Positions 33,425 through 45,337 of a stretch of 64,000 nucleotides of DNA are shown in pieces. Below the pieces are notes generated by a model. It did not search any database and was not told the DNA's origin. It worked only from the letters and a program-made list of their open reading frames with translations. The stretch's first letter is position 1. The number at the start of each line of letters is the position of its first letter. The stretch is from Sipunculus nudus (taxonomy: Eukaryota > Annelida > Sipuncula > Golfingiida > Sipunculidae): contig CM049309.1 in NCBI GenBank assembly GCA_026874595.1, positions 10,317,076 to 10,381,075 of the forward strand, written 5' to 3'. The position numbers were made by a program, and so were the translations under genes.

Positions 33425-34281
33425 TACCATATTATCCATGTTCGACAAGAGTACCAATTTAACACAAAGGAGTAAGAAATTAAATTTTAGAAATTCAGCT
33501 TTACGTAACCGTGCAATATAATTATATTTAGAGCAAAGGCCAGATTATTTATGTATAGGACCTTCGCAAGAGCAATCCAAATTTTTCCAGATCACACATA
33601 TTTTTCTTTTTGTATTAGTTAATATGTAATTTTCCATTAAGATTATCGGTAAGCCGAAATTTCACTCTGCATCAATGCATCCGAGATAAATGGATTATAG
33701 GAGCAGTTAAGAAGTGGCAGGTTTGGTATTGTCAACATAGTGTACCTCGCCCTTGGAAACCATTGCCATTTACGCAACTGCTAAAGTATTAAACCAAACA
33801 AAAAAAAAAGCCTAGAACTTCATAAGAGTAAAAGGGCCATTTTTCCTGTGTGCATAAAATAAACCAAAACATATGCTGAAAGAGGGGGTCCAACGAGAAG
33901 GACATCAAAGAGGTTCGTTTAAAATTAATTAATTTTTTCTTCTTTAAAAAAAAAACTGAACTATATTTTTTTAGCTACATTCTGTCGTATTGGCTGTTCT
34001 ACAGTAAGTTAATAAAAGTAAGATAATATAAAGCTACAGACAACTGAGTGTTTAGTATTGTTTCATTAATAAGAAAGTTAGCTTTATTAAAAAAAAAACC
34101 AGGGACAAAATGAATCCATATAAAACGTAAGGTGAATCAAATAAGATAATATTATATAAAATTTCTGATTATTTGTAATTGAATCAGAACTCCACAGCTA
34201 TAAACTTAGACGAAAAGTAATCTGCCCGTTAAGACTCTGGAGTGTATTATTAACAATGGATTGATTGTTGGAGTTATTTTT

Positions 34282-34284
<3 letters not shown>
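33421..34284. other. AT-rich spacer, nothing recognised
   Basis: Several A-runs of 8-9 bases; no ORF of note. Confidence 0.5.
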
Positions 34285-34345
<61 letters not shown>

Positions 34346-34357
34346 GTGTGTGTGTGT
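34285..34357. repeat. (TA)n(TG)n microsatellite
   Basis: TA run with two TG interruptions, ending in a short TGTG run. Confidence 0.96.
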
Positions 34358-35114
34358 ATGTGTAACCTTAGTATATAATAAAATAAAAATAGGGTTTATT
34401 TTGTATGATGGAAATTTTATTATGTAATTTTAAGAATACATATAGCATTTTCAGGTCTGTTCTTTTAATATTTTGAATTTAGGATAATCAGCTTCATCAT
34501 TAAAAAAATCAGATAAGATGATTATTTAATGTAGTTGTAATCCAAAGCATAAAAGCTCACAGGGTCTGAAGACCATACCCTAAAGACAAAGGCTCATGTG
34601 ATAACATAAACGTGGAGGAAACCAACACAGCTGCCAAAATCCAAGGGGGATTGTCTTTTTCGTGGCCTCTTCTGGCGATCATTGACTCCTTGCAAAAGAA
34701 AAAAATGTAAAGGAAGATTTCAACTGCTATATTGTCCCCCACCTGACTTGGCATGCTGTTTCCTGCGTGGGTGCAAGGTTCCCTATAACTTTCTGGACCT
34801 TCCGGACGTACTAAAACAAACAAACGCCCAGCCATATAGATAATAATGGACCTTATAAACCGCGTAATCCTTTTCATTAAACGGGTATTTTATATGTAAT
34901 ATATTATGCAGTATATATATATGTATATATTATATATAATTTCTTTTAATATTTATCGTTTAATCATCTTATTGGTTAGCTTTCTTAAAATAAGATGTAC
35001 ATAGGATAAAAAAAATCAAGTTTTAATAACAATCCAGAAAACGAGTGAAACTCTATGACCAGGTTGTTTTAATTACTGTCCACAGGGTCCATAGGATAAA
35101 GAGTTATAAACAAA
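34358..35114. other. Spacer with one unrecognised ORF
   Basis: 34557-34877 (minus, 106 codons) lies in DNA of balanced composition. It has hydrophobic stretches but no motif that I recognise, and I cannot call it a gene. Confidence 0.4.
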
Positions 35115-35271
35115 TGTTACGAAAACAAATTATTTAGGGGAAAACACTGGGCTGATCCCGGATTCGACCCCATGTGGGTGGCGCACAAGTCCGGCGTACC
35201 AACTGCTTCGCTAGCAAAACAAGCTTCACTAGCGAAATAGTTTGGTCCGCTTTTTATGTTACCCCGTAACA
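35115..35271 (-). repeat. LTR of the TRIM-like element (3' LTR, complete)
   Basis: 157 bp, with inverted TGTTACG/CGTAACA ends. Carries A box TAGCGAAGCAG and B box GGGTCGAATCC on the minus strand. Near the outer end GTTACCCCGTAAC is a small palindrome. Confidence 0.65.
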
Positions 35272-35389
35272 CACCCCTTCTAAAGAGCGTTCTGCTATCA
35301 GAACAAGACTAATTATCCAAGGAGTCACACTTTGGTGAGCTTATTCCCTGGGCCACAAAGTTTACCGTCACGTTGGACGAGCCACCATT

Positions 35390-35530
35390 TGTTATGAAGA
35401 GAATTTATTCAGGGGGAAATTCTGGGCAAATCAGGGATTCAAACCCATGTTGGTTGCGCACAAGTCATGCGTACCAACCGCTTCGCTAGCAAAGCAAGCT
35501 TCACTAGCTAGACAGTTCATTCCGCTTAGC
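35390..35530 (-). repeat. LTR of the TRIM-like element (5' LTR, truncated)
   Basis: Aligns along its length with 35,115-35,250; roughly four of five bases match by eye. The expected TGTTACGGGG outer end is lost after CCGCTTAGCAG. Carries A box TAGCGAAGCGG and B box GGTTTGAATCC. Confidence 0.65.
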
Positions 35531-35603
35531 AGTAAATTAAGTTAAGCCTTACATTTATTAAATATAACTTCTTTATGAGCATTATTCCACTGAGAAGAAA
35601 CAA

Positions 35604-35640
35604 ATGTAACAAAACGGATTATTTTCCTTGGGGAACACCA
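35604..35640 (-). mobile_element. Third fragment of the same LTR family
   Basis: TGTAACAAAACGGATTATTT then CCTTGGGGAACACC matches the terminal 35 bases of the LTR at 35,115. The rest is absent. Confidence 0.5.
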
Positions 35641-36933
35641 AACACATCTTAAAATTGTTTGATAAAATAGCATCGACCTGTTCCTTCTACTGACGATCAG
35701 TGAGTACTAAATTAAACCGGTGTGCGACGATCCACTAAATTTTGAATTTTACGTTGAAGAATCTTGGATAAAATATCCGAAGACACACGTAATAATATTG
35801 GCTTAGAACTATAGTCGTCCTTTAAGTTCTCTTTTTCTTCGGCATCTTGCTATATCTTTAAAGATATGCCAAAATTTCCAAATATATCATGTATTTGCCT
35901 ATGGCTGACGTTTCTAATAAGTTAGATATATATAATAGATTTTTCACTGGACTATAGATCTTAAATTCCCGATTTAATCCTATTCTTTTTACCAAAGTCT
36001 TAACATCAGAGATTTTCAGCATTCTGGAAACTGACACAGCTTCAACGAGAGGTCAATGATGCGAGTCACTACTTTTAACTGATAAGTTAAATCAAGACAT
36101 TGCTTCAGTAGATTTGTCTGCAAAAGATCCAGATCACATAAATCGAGTGCGAATCGGAGAAGTTTTTCTCACATCATTCTCAGAAACGCAACAAATTTAT
36201 CAAAGGTCCGACTCCCCACATTTAAGTGATACGTCGCTCACACCTTCTAAAGACATAATGCCAACCACTGTACATCACATTTTGACATTTGTCTTTGAAT
36301 AAAAATCGCCCAAAGCCTTCTGCCAATATTCAAAAATACCATCGTACTTGTAACTTTTGGGCCAGATAAATTAATTTATTATATTCCCTCAGTTTGTCAC
36401 CTGATCTGCCTGGGTAGTAATTTGCCTTGGATATGGACAATAACAGTAGATCAAGCAACAGAGCAAATCTCTGTGACAACGTTTCTTGTTTCCTCCTAGT
36501 TTGGTTATAAAAGTAATACAAGAACCGGTAGAGTTTTTCACTTTTACAGTGAATCTCTGTGCCCAAGTAGATTTCTAAATTTTAACTCAGGAACCAAATC
36601 AGTTAGATAGGTATAAAAGCGAATCTCTGTGACCAGGCTCATTTCTGTTGTTTAATTTATCCATTGGGTTTATAAGATTATTTAAAACAAAAGTTTAGTT
36701 CAACAAGGCATAATCTTGGTTAGAAAGAACGTAAGCTGAAATGTCTTATACTACACTGGTTTAGACTAGACCAACTCTAAACTTATCAATTCTCTTCAGA
36801 ACAGCGAAGAATTAAGCAGAAGGACATCCACTGTTTTTCTGATACACATTCTATAAAGTTGTACAGTGATAATATAGACAGCTGTGCTTTGAAGGATAAA
36901 ATGAAGTAGGGCGGGCTCTTTATATCGATATAT

Positions 36934-36934
<1 letters not shown>
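35641..36934. other. AT-rich spacer, short unrecognised ORFs
   Basis: 36114-36302 (plus) could be read further upstream without a stop for about 15 codons but has no motif that I know. 36330-36566 (minus) is also unrecognised. Confidence 0.4.

Positions 36935-36981
<47 letters not shown>
36935..36981. repeat. (TA)n microsatellite
   Basis: Uninterrupted TA run; two minus-strand ORFs pass through it. Confidence 0.96.
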
Positions 36982-36984
<3 letters not shown>

Positions 36985-37399
36985 ATTATCCATGACACTG
37001 GTAACAAATCACTATTATCGATGGCTCTGATAAGAATCGATGTGGTTATAAATACAATCTGCAAGGACTGGTACAGCAAACCAAGCAGTATTACGGTTTT
37101 ATTCCTGTAAAGACTGTGATAGTGAATTATGATATGCTACGGCAGATATGGTGCAGTTGTACAGATATTGCGGCACTTAATCTGTAGTTATTGCTTAATT
37201 GCAAAATGGGTTCCTGTTAGGCACAGGTAATCAGATATACTTAATATACAAATTTTTGTATTTAAGCGATAATCCCATGCCAATAATCCTGATTAATATT
37301 TCCCCTATATCTAGCCTCGTTTTTGGCTATTAAAGCAAATATAATTTGAAGATTGGGGTATGGTGAAAAAATAGTTATTTTTCTTCACCTGGATTACAC
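36982..37399. other. AT-rich spacer
   Basis: Nothing recognised. Confidence 0.5.
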
Positions 37400-37690
37400 A
37401 AAAACTAGACATCTGCATTCTAATTAATGCAAGCCCATGTCATTCACTAATTCAGCCCATATTCCCAGGTTTACTCATGCATAAGTGAATATACATTTTA
37501 GAATAATCCTTGATGGCATTCCTGGATCCGGTCAATATGCCGGTTCCACCCTAAAACCAGTCCATACCCAAAATGCCCTGAAAATTTCATGAGATTCCGT
37601 TCAGCGCTGAGTTAGTTATATTGTGAACAAACAAACATGCACACGTACATACGAATGAACGCATACCCTTTTGACGGAAGCAATAATCAA
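37400..37690 (-). mobile_element. Dispersed repeat R1 (copy 5)
   Basis: CTGCATTCTAATTAATGCAA, TCATGCATAAGTGAATATAC, CCTTGATGGCATTCCTGGAT, CAAAATGCCCTGAAAATTTC, GAGATTCCGTTCAGCGC, TTGTGAACAAACAAACATGC and GAATGAACGCATACCC. This is one of the longest copies and defines the distal end (AACTAGA-CTGCATTCTAAT), which is also seen at 49,790. Confidence 0.8.
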
Positions 37691-38839
37691 ATACAGAAGG
37701 CTTCGCGAACATAAAATTACTATGAAATTGAAACTCTCATCCAGTTACCACAATAGACCATACCACATTTAGGAATTATTCCCGACTTTTTCAATTTGAT
37801 TCTTGTGTCCAAATGCCAAATGTAGTCATTTGCTATTTTAGAAGTAACTTTGCAAACACATCATAATCCCTCATAAACAAAATGAAAAAAAAGGCCAGAT
37901 TACGGCAGCTGGAGTTCCTTGAAAGAAGATCTTAGCAGACACCAAATTTAATATAATTGATAGCAGGCAATCAAGTAAAATAAAATCCCGTTAGCTTTTT
38001 ATCTATTAAAGGAAAACGTAGGATATGAAGTTTAGCACTGATACAAAGTTTTGCAAATTCAAAATTTATAAATGCTGAATTAATGAAGACGTGGAGACAG
38101 AACTTTCATAGCTACGCGTTATTCAATAAACCACTTTACACAGAGAATTTTATTGTATGTGAAAATATCATTTAGGCCTTTAATACAAGCTAGACAAATC
38201 ATTTTCTTTGCAGAGAATCAGGGGAATATACTCAAAAAGGAATTGTATAATTTATTTCCTTTTGGTCAACAAGCTGAGCCCACTAAGTTATGGGTCCTTG
38301 AGCTACAGTACGCTAACATATAAACCCAGGGCTGCAGTAAACCCGCCAAGCGACATGATCATATATAATGTTGGATCAAACTGATAAAACATTTCAAATG
38401 TACGGTTTAGTTGAAACTACTTCACTTCAAACATGTATTAGATAGAATTTAAAGAAGACTTTCAAAGTAGATTATCCAATTAACGAATTAATTTATTGCT
38501 ATACATTTAACTTCAGAGCAAAGATATATTGAAATAATTCAATTAACGCTTTAAATCATTATTAGGCGGTGTGTCCTTAATGCTGGAAAAGACCATAGTA
38601 AAATTAGCTGAATAATGGAGTGCAATATTTTTTTTTCTTACACATGCAAAAACAAAATGCATACAATGTTTATACTTGATGGTGGCTAATTTGCTCCCAA
38701 GAGCCGCCGGTGTGGGGTTTGAAGAAATACAGGGGTTTACATTGCCTGTGCCACCGTCCATGAAATCCTTCACCGATTTAATACATCTCTTACATTTCTT
38801 TGTATGAGCTACACACTGTAATGTACAAAATCCCAGCGG
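37691..38839. other. AT-rich spacer, nothing recognised
   Basis: Short ORF 38543-38773 (minus) is unrecognised. Confidence 0.45.
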
Positions 38840-40090
38840 CTTTAAACCAACACTGTGCTCGCTTCATTGGCTCCGTTATGTCTCAGCCAGTTGTTTTAGT
38901 TAAAATACATGCCATAGCTCCGAGTTACCGAACCAAAAAAAGCCCATTCAAATTGATTTTTTAACATGCCGTTTCGTTTATGTCCTGATATTCATTGGGG
39001 AATAATTGACTTGGTGAACGCTGCAATGAGTAGGGAAACCTCATCTCAGAGAGACATTGCCAAGAGCGACAAAAGCATAATCTACTGTGCGTTTCAGTAA
39101 TTCAGTCTTGAACACTATCACACGTTTTCTAACCCGAGGGGCCTCATCGGCTGGGCAAAAGTGTTATTTTTTTCATCCCACGTTACATCACTTAGGGTAG
39201 GATATGAAATCGGCTGGACCGGGCCGCAGTGCCGTCCGGAGCTAAATTAAGTAGAGTTCTGCGGAGTAAGCAAGATATGTTACGGGCACAGAGACATCGC
39301 CTTGTCAAGCACATGGAATAACATTAAAACACAAATGAACGGGGGATAATGGTGCATATTTCTTTCAGGTTCCATTTCCCCCAGGAAAAATGGCGTTCAA
39401 TTCTTTATTTGGCAAAATACGTAGTCAGAATCAGGCATTATGCAAATTTGTCCCTGGAGCGCCATGCGAAGTGCCTCGTTTGCATCCATATTTTCTTGGC
39501 TCGAATGAGGGGCGAGTGTCGTTACTTCCCTTACCACCTGCCCGGCTCTTCCGCTAACAGCGTACCTCCCCCAGTTCTGTCACTTCTCATTAAAATGTGG
39601 CGTTCTTCCAGGCAGCGGCGTTCTGATGGATTGCCTTTGTTTGACAGCATTTTTACTGGCAGAGGACTTGCACTTCGCATATCTGCGGCTGCGCGGGAGA
39701 CAAATAAACCCACTGACCTCGTGCAGCGTGCAAAGAGGTGCATACGGGTCAAAGAGATGCTTGCAGAGAAAGCGCTTTTCACATACTGACGCACTGGAGA
39801 ATCTGAACCCCCTGTCGCAGTGCGGTGGAGCCTGCTGTATAGGAGATGGCCAAATGACAAGCAGGCGCTCATCTGGGATGTCAAAGTAACCTAATAAAGT
39901 GCTCCTTTTTTAGTTCCGTGTACATGTTGTAATAGCCATGACGGCCCATAAAGGAAGGATGGTACATTTTTAAAGCCTCCGTCAGACAGACGATTCTGCA
40001 CAAAGCATCAGCATAAATTTGAATAAAAAAAATCATGGAGGACCAAGCTGTAATTCTAATTAAGTAACTCTTGCTGTTTATCAGTAACCA
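38840..40090. promoter_or_regulatory. Repeat-free block, candidate conserved regulatory or exonic DNA
   Basis: Over 1.2 kb without microsatellite, TIR or dispersed repeat, and more balanced in composition than the flanks. It holds a perfect octamer ATGCAAAT (39,440-39,447), AATAATTGAC and several ATTA-type words, as in developmental enhancers. Four of six frames are open across about 39,630-39,790 (including 39349-39789 plus, 39531-39884 minus, 39626-39889 plus and a fourth without ATG, about 39,588-39,890 minus). That argues for GC-driven stop depletion rather than a specific gene. None of the translations is recognised. The minus frame is preceded by TTTATTAG, a possible splice acceptor. 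Confidence 0.3.
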
Positions 40091-40202
40091 ATAACAAGAT
40101 ACACGCACACACACAAATCATTCCGTTGATTTCTCATTATTAAAAAATGTTGAAATAGTTCGATTTATAAAAAATTACATACACACATCTGTCTACGTGT
40201 TA

Positions 40203-40241
<39 letters not shown>

Positions 40242-40980
40242 CCATTTTATTGAACAACTCCACCAAAATATACAAACGTTACACATACAATTTTATAATT
40301 CAATACGGCAGAAATATGCTATGATGAAAACATCGAATTATAATCTATGAAACAGTAGTAACAGGAAATACACGCACGACCAATTTATAACATTAAATTT
40401 TTCATGATAAATCGACGAGGAGTTAATTACTAGATATTTTATTCCATCGAACATGTCCAACAAGGCTGGATGCTCCATTTGGACCATTTGACTTTGTTTA
40501 CAGCAATATTTTATTGAAATGGTCAATCCAAACAGGATAAATGAATGACACTTTTGTTTTGATTCCGCCTTTGACGGCTCATGTTGTGTTTGGGTAATTT
40601 TTAGACTGTCCCATTAGTATTACATTAACGTAGTCTTCACATACACTCATGACACATTCACTCTGACAACATTCTACACCGGCAAAGGAAAGCAATGTCA
40701 GGTCTTGTGTTGCACATTCTTTCTTCATGTATGAACCGGGCATAGACATACGTCAGACTAACGGCAGTCCTGACTTTCCAGCTTCAATTCATAAAAACTT
40801 GTAACATTATATAAACTTATCTGGTATTAAAACATTGTGTATATTCCTCTGGTACAAATGTCATCTAGTACTCTAGTGAACCGGTTGACAAGGATAATTG
40901 CATAAAGCATAAATTTTTACTTCGACTCATGTATTTAAGATTAATGCGGGTGTGGATGTATAGGGTGTTGCTATAATATT

Positions 40981-41029
<49 letters not shown>

Positions 41030-41269
41030 ATATTTATATATAAAATGTGCGTATATATATGAAGAATAAACATAGCTGACAAATTTGTACTCGTTTATTT
41101 TTGTATAACTAATATATATATTATTATATACATACATAATATGCAGTATAAACGTATATATGCATGTATCTTGTGCAGCGTATCATCGTTGTAACATGAG
41201 AATGGCCTAACAATTATTAAAAAGTTTATACTTCCTTTTTTCGGTGAAGAACATAACACAGAACCTTAA
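40091..41269. other. AT-rich spacer with (TA)n runs
   Basis: TA tracts at 40,206-40,236 and 40,983-41,045. The ORF 40865-41137 (minus) is a tyrosine/isoleucine artefact of the second tract. Nothing else recognised. Confidence 0.55.
40983..41045. repeat. Interrupted (TA)n microsatellite
   Basis: Three TA runs separated by TTTA steps. Confidence 0.95.
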
Positions 41270-42250
41270 CTCCTTTGTTTAAAATGAAAGCTATAGCGTA
41301 ATATGTGACAACTCTATTAATACCCAACTCAGCTCCATCTTAACGCTTAAGGGGAAATTAATATCAGATTTGATTAGCAATAATCTATGCGTCGTTGGCT
41401 TTTCTTCGGTAGTTGTTTGGATACTTACGTTATACTAGTGCCATATATCATATGCTTTTTCCTTGCCCCATCTCCTTTCTAAAATTCTCGTACGCAGCAC
41501 AGAGACACAGAAGCCGGTGAGGTAGCGCTGGTGTTGCGACATTTAAACCGGAGACATCTGTTTTATAACGGGCCAAGGCACCGAACCAGGTTGACATTTA
41601 AAAGTGTACATAGCAAAAGAAATGAAAGACGGTCGGAACGAAGAGACCCGTTTGGTCAATAACGACATCTTAGTGAAAAACTCGCTGGTTCTGTGCATCT
41701 AATAAGCCATCACCGAAATAATTACGTTTTGAGGCTAATGCCTATTAAAGCTGAGAAGGCGCACAGCCATTACTATTGAATAAAACGTAGGTTCCTGCGG
41801 TTTTCGGAAATTTGGTGGGCCGCTTACGTTTTACCTAACCTTCCCGGCTTCGTAGATTAAACTTGACAATGGCTGTAGGCAAACACGAATTTAAATCAAA
41901 GAATGCTAATTCTTATTAATATTACTTCAGACTAAGACTCCATACAAGCTCAGCTAATTGCTCCACTTGTTAATATGCTCTATTTCTCTTTGTGGTGCTT
42001 GACAGGGACGCATATCATTCATAAAAATACAATTTTAACACGCGTTCTGTATAATCACCAGTAATGTAATTGGCGGAGAGCAATTAGCCTGGCAAAACAA
42101 GAGACCACGTCACGCTCAGCAAAATTAAAGTTAACGCTCAGCATGTTTCTGTTCTAATCATTGTGTTTATTCGGTATTTTAGCAAATGCTTTCACACCTT
42201 TCCTGCAGGATAATGGTGAATTATTATGCAGTATACAACCGTAAAGCTTC
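41270..42250. promoter_or_regulatory. Second repeat-free block, candidate regulatory DNA
   Basis: About 1 kb with no tandem or dispersed repeat and no useful ORF. It contains many homeodomain-type words (CTAATTGC, CAATTAGCC, GTAATTGGC, TTAATATT), ATCAAAG (41,895-41,901, TCF-like) and TTTGTGGT (RUNX-like, near 41,988). Such clustering is common in conserved enhancers but short words are frequent by chance in AT-rich DNA. Confidence 0.25.
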
Positions 42251-42697
42251 TCTGTTCCAGTATATAATAGTATATACCATGTTCAGAAATTTGTTTATGC
42301 AGAATGCAAATCTTTCGGGCTTACATAGAAACGTATAACTTTCACAATAGGTTTTTTAGAAAGGTTAATAAATATAACTCGAATTTAACTACACGGCAAT
42401 TAGCAGAGATTACCGTCTTAAATCTATATAAATATATATATATACATTATATATATTTTTACATTAATTTGCGAACCGGAATGGGACGCGGGGGCCCTCT
42501 AGTTTTCGATGACCTTTGACTGCATGGTTACTATTTTTGGACGTTTAAAGTACAGGTTAATTAATTCAACATAGCTTAACTTAACCTCTAATTTAATCTG
42601 AGTAGGAAGACATGAAAGGTGAATTAAAAGTACGTTTTAAGGCAAGGAATCTGTTCCTGAAGAGAGAAACGGAAATATGCATACCTCGATAGAAGCA
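42251..42697. other. AT-rich spacer
   Basis: Nothing recognised; ORF 42304-42519 passes through a short TA tract. Confidence 0.45.
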
Positions 42698-42885
42698 GAA
42701 GCGGACCGAAGGGGAGTCCAGGGGGTCGGTCCGCCTTTTCAGCTCAAACCTTTTTTAATCGTATCAGACCAATTTTTAGGCCTGGAACGTTCGCCCCCAC
42801 CCCAACCCTTTTCCGGAAATGGGGACCTTGTATTGGGTTTTGTCATTTTTCCTCCTGGTTTTAACCCCTCCTTTTCGTAAAGCGA
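42698..42885. mobile_element. GGATCC-type MITE (R3, copy 2, right end lost)
   Basis: AGAAGCGGACCGAAGGGGAG, TCCAGGGGGTC, CAGACCAATTTTTAGG, CCCAACCCTTTTCC, TTTTGTCATTTTTCCTCCTG and CCCCTCCTTTTCG match R3 copy 1 in order. The right inverted end is missing and the poly-C run is absent. Confidence 0.7.
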
Positions 42886-43290
42886 GCAAGAGTCATGTGT
42901 TTTTCACATTGACTGACCACACACGTGGGTCTGAGCCTTGGTCAAATGTCAGCCCAAACATGCATAAATCCGTCACTCAAAGCAAGGTTATTTATATGCA
43001 CGGTAGTCCTTAAATCGTCTTAATACTGGGCTTGAGGTGACCGCAAAGAAAATCCGGTCTTTGCCGAAGGCAGTTCGGCTGTTTTCGGTGATAGTCTTCG
43101 CTTATATCAGAAAACACGCAAAAATCACTCAAAATGATGTGTACATTAAAAATTATTTATTCTAATATCGGCCATGTAACTGAGGGAATATTAACCATTA
43201 AAATGAGGTATAGCACAGTATCATACGCAACGTGGTTTCAGAGAATATTGCGAACAGAGGTGGACCGAATTCCTTTATAAGTATTAGAAA

Positions 43291-43292
<2 letters not shown>

Positions 43293-43338
<46 letters not shown>
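43293..43338. repeat. (AT)n microsatellite, left flank of hAT-like element
   Basis: Pure AT run ending exactly at the CAG end of the element. Confidence 0.96.
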
Positions 43339-43342
<4 letters not shown>

Positions 43343-43400
43343 CATATAATAACGATTACCAAAATAAATTCATGTAATCGATTATGATTACGATTACTTT

Positions 43401-43424
43401 ATGATTACTTTAAAAAGTAATCAT
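43401..43424. other. Perfect 11-bp stem hairpin in the hAT-like end
   Basis: ATGATTACTTT and AAAGTAATCAT are exact inverse complements around AA. Confidence 0.8.
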
Positions 43425-44387
43425 GATTACAGCCACGATTACAGACCTTAATATTGTCATAAGGTAATGCAAGAATTTTATACTCTAACCTTTATTCAAA
43501 TGCACCAAAGAAAAAAAAACAGTATACAGATCCAATAGTTAGTCTCATTAAGATATGAGATAGATAAAATAGTCTGATGAATAACTAGAAATGATTTATA
43601 TCATTGCAAATACTTGTTGCACATCATAAACATAAGTCTTGATTTTATGATTTCGCAGGTTGGGTCAAAGAAATTTCAACTGCTCGGTAGGGGCGGGTCC
43701 GGGCTAAATGCTGGCATATGCGGGACAGGGCGTGCTACATGATTGAAATAGGGTTTCTGTTCTAGTAGCAGTGACCACCTTTACCAGAATATAATGTCCA
43801 TGTCCTTCGATTATTCCTTTTTCTGAGTTTTTTTTATATAATAGTGCTCATGAAATCTTATTTCTCTATTTTTAGACAGATTCGTGTTGGCAGGCCCCAC
43901 TGGGCATGATGTACAAATGTAATTGGCCATAATGTTGTATGTTAAGACTGTCCAGTACCATAGGCTTAAACTTGTGGTCAGTCTCACATATTACATAACA
44001 AAGCGCAGAGGAGAGCACCAGCATGATTACCTGTGACCTAATATAAGCTACTACAGGGGCTGCATCTGGCTTTGTCACCGGTTGGATATATCTTTGCTTA
44101 ACCCACCAGGGAGGAGGTGTTCTGCTCAAGGATCTGCCAAAGACCAGTGGCTGGTTTAGAGCCACACATTGGTAAACACTGCATGCAACAAAGAAGCCAT
44201 GCGCTTTTGACATCTGTCTCTGTGTACACCTCCTGGATAAGAGCTGGGCTCCCTGTGTATTTCCATGGTGAATCTTTCTCCATAGAAGTACCATACCCTT
44301 CCCTCTTTTCAGCTAATTAGCTAAGCAATCAACCATGACTAGGTTTAAAGTCTTTGCTCTTATACTAATGAGGTGATTTGCTCAGGA

Positions 44388-44727
44388 GGCAGGGGCGTCA
44401 ACATAGGGGGTGGGGGATGAGGGTATATTTACCCCCCCCCCCCCCACTTCTTGGCAAGGGCGGATGGTCAATGTAATCACTACCCCCCCCCCCCCCCCCC
44501 CCCACTATTCAGAGAATAATAGTTATATATTACAAATGAAATATATTATTAAATAGAAATTATAGACTTTGGTTTCATTTTATGAGTTTACAATGAAATA
44601 TATCTAAACCTGGTTTAGAATTAACTTATACTGGCACATAATACCTTATTTTCTAAAATATTTTACTTAACTATAATATATGTGAAATGTTATTAAGAAT
44701 ATATTTTTGAAATATGTCATGCGACGC

Positions 44728-44780
<53 letters not shown>
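44388..44780 (-). mobile_element. Dispersed repeat R2 (copy 4), nested in the hAT-like element
   Basis: The plus strand begins CAGGGGCGTCAACATAGGGG, with two poly-C tracts (about 44,432-44,446 and 44,484-44,504), GGATGGTCAATGTAATCACT, TAAACCTGGTTTAG, ACATAATACCTTATTTTC and a terminal (AT)n (44,730-44,780). This is the inverse of 10,799-11,106 over its full length and the best copy for defining the family. Confidence 0.8.
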
Positions 44781-44783
<3 letters not shown>

Positions 44784-45337
44784 TGAGAGAATATGTGTGT
44801 TCCTGTCATCTGCCCATCCTGGATGATAAATTGACGCTACTGTCAGGAGGTAATTAGCAGGTGAATATTACCTGCCTTTCTATAACTGCTTAGTTGAGCA
44901 CTTCATCATGGTCTTTAACAAAGTTATGATGACTTTACTAAATATGATAGAAATAATTTTTTAAATGCTGATTTTATCTATTTCTCTCTTATTTCATCCC
45001 GAAATGCTCACACAAACAATCAACAAGGCTTCTATTAGATACATATAATACCTAAGTATGATATGATGGCTGTAGGCAGTCACAAAAGCTGCATACTTCA
45101 CTCTTAATGAGATCTTTAATCAGTGTTAAACATGAAATATAAGTGGTTAAGGAAAACATTAACTGTAGCTGTTTTAAACTGGAAAACACAAATGTAATCA
45201 AAGTAATCATATCTAATTATCATGATTACGATTACATTGGGAGAGTATATGATTACGATTACAATTACTTTCCTTTCAAAATAAATGTAATCGATTACGA
45301 TTACTGAAATCGATTACTGATTACGATTACCCCATGA

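Larger units (their letters stand above)
35115..35530 (-). mobile_element. Miniature LTR retrotransposon (TRIM-like) with Pol III boxes in its LTRs
   Basis: Read on the minus strand: a 5' LTR (35,530 down to 35,390, truncated at its outer end), two bases, then TGGTGGCTCGTCCAACG (plus-strand 35,371-35,387), which has the TGG start and position of a primer-binding site. About 100 bp of non-coding interior follow, then AGAAGGGGTG (plus-strand 35,272-35,281), a polypurine-like tract, then a complete 157-bp 3' LTR (35,271 to 35,115). The complete LTR starts TGTTACGGGG and ends TTTTCGTAACA, the usual TG...CA with short inverted ends. Both LTRs contain a perfect A box (TAGCGAAGCGG or TAGCGAAGCAG) and, 30-35 bases on, a B box (GGTTTGAATCC or GGGTCGAATCC). 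Total size of about 416 bp and a 118-bp interior without gag or pol fit TRIMs. The alternative is two tandem tRNA-SINEs. Confidence 0.6.

Noticed and set aside
39349-39789. 146-codon ORF as a gene
   Set aside because: Opposite and shifted frames are equally open, the sequence matches no family that I know, and no start context or splice signals are convincing.
43872-44294. hAT transposase in the 140-codon minus-strand ORF
   Set aside because: None of the zinc-finger, DDE or dimerisation motifs of hAT transposases could be seen in any frame.
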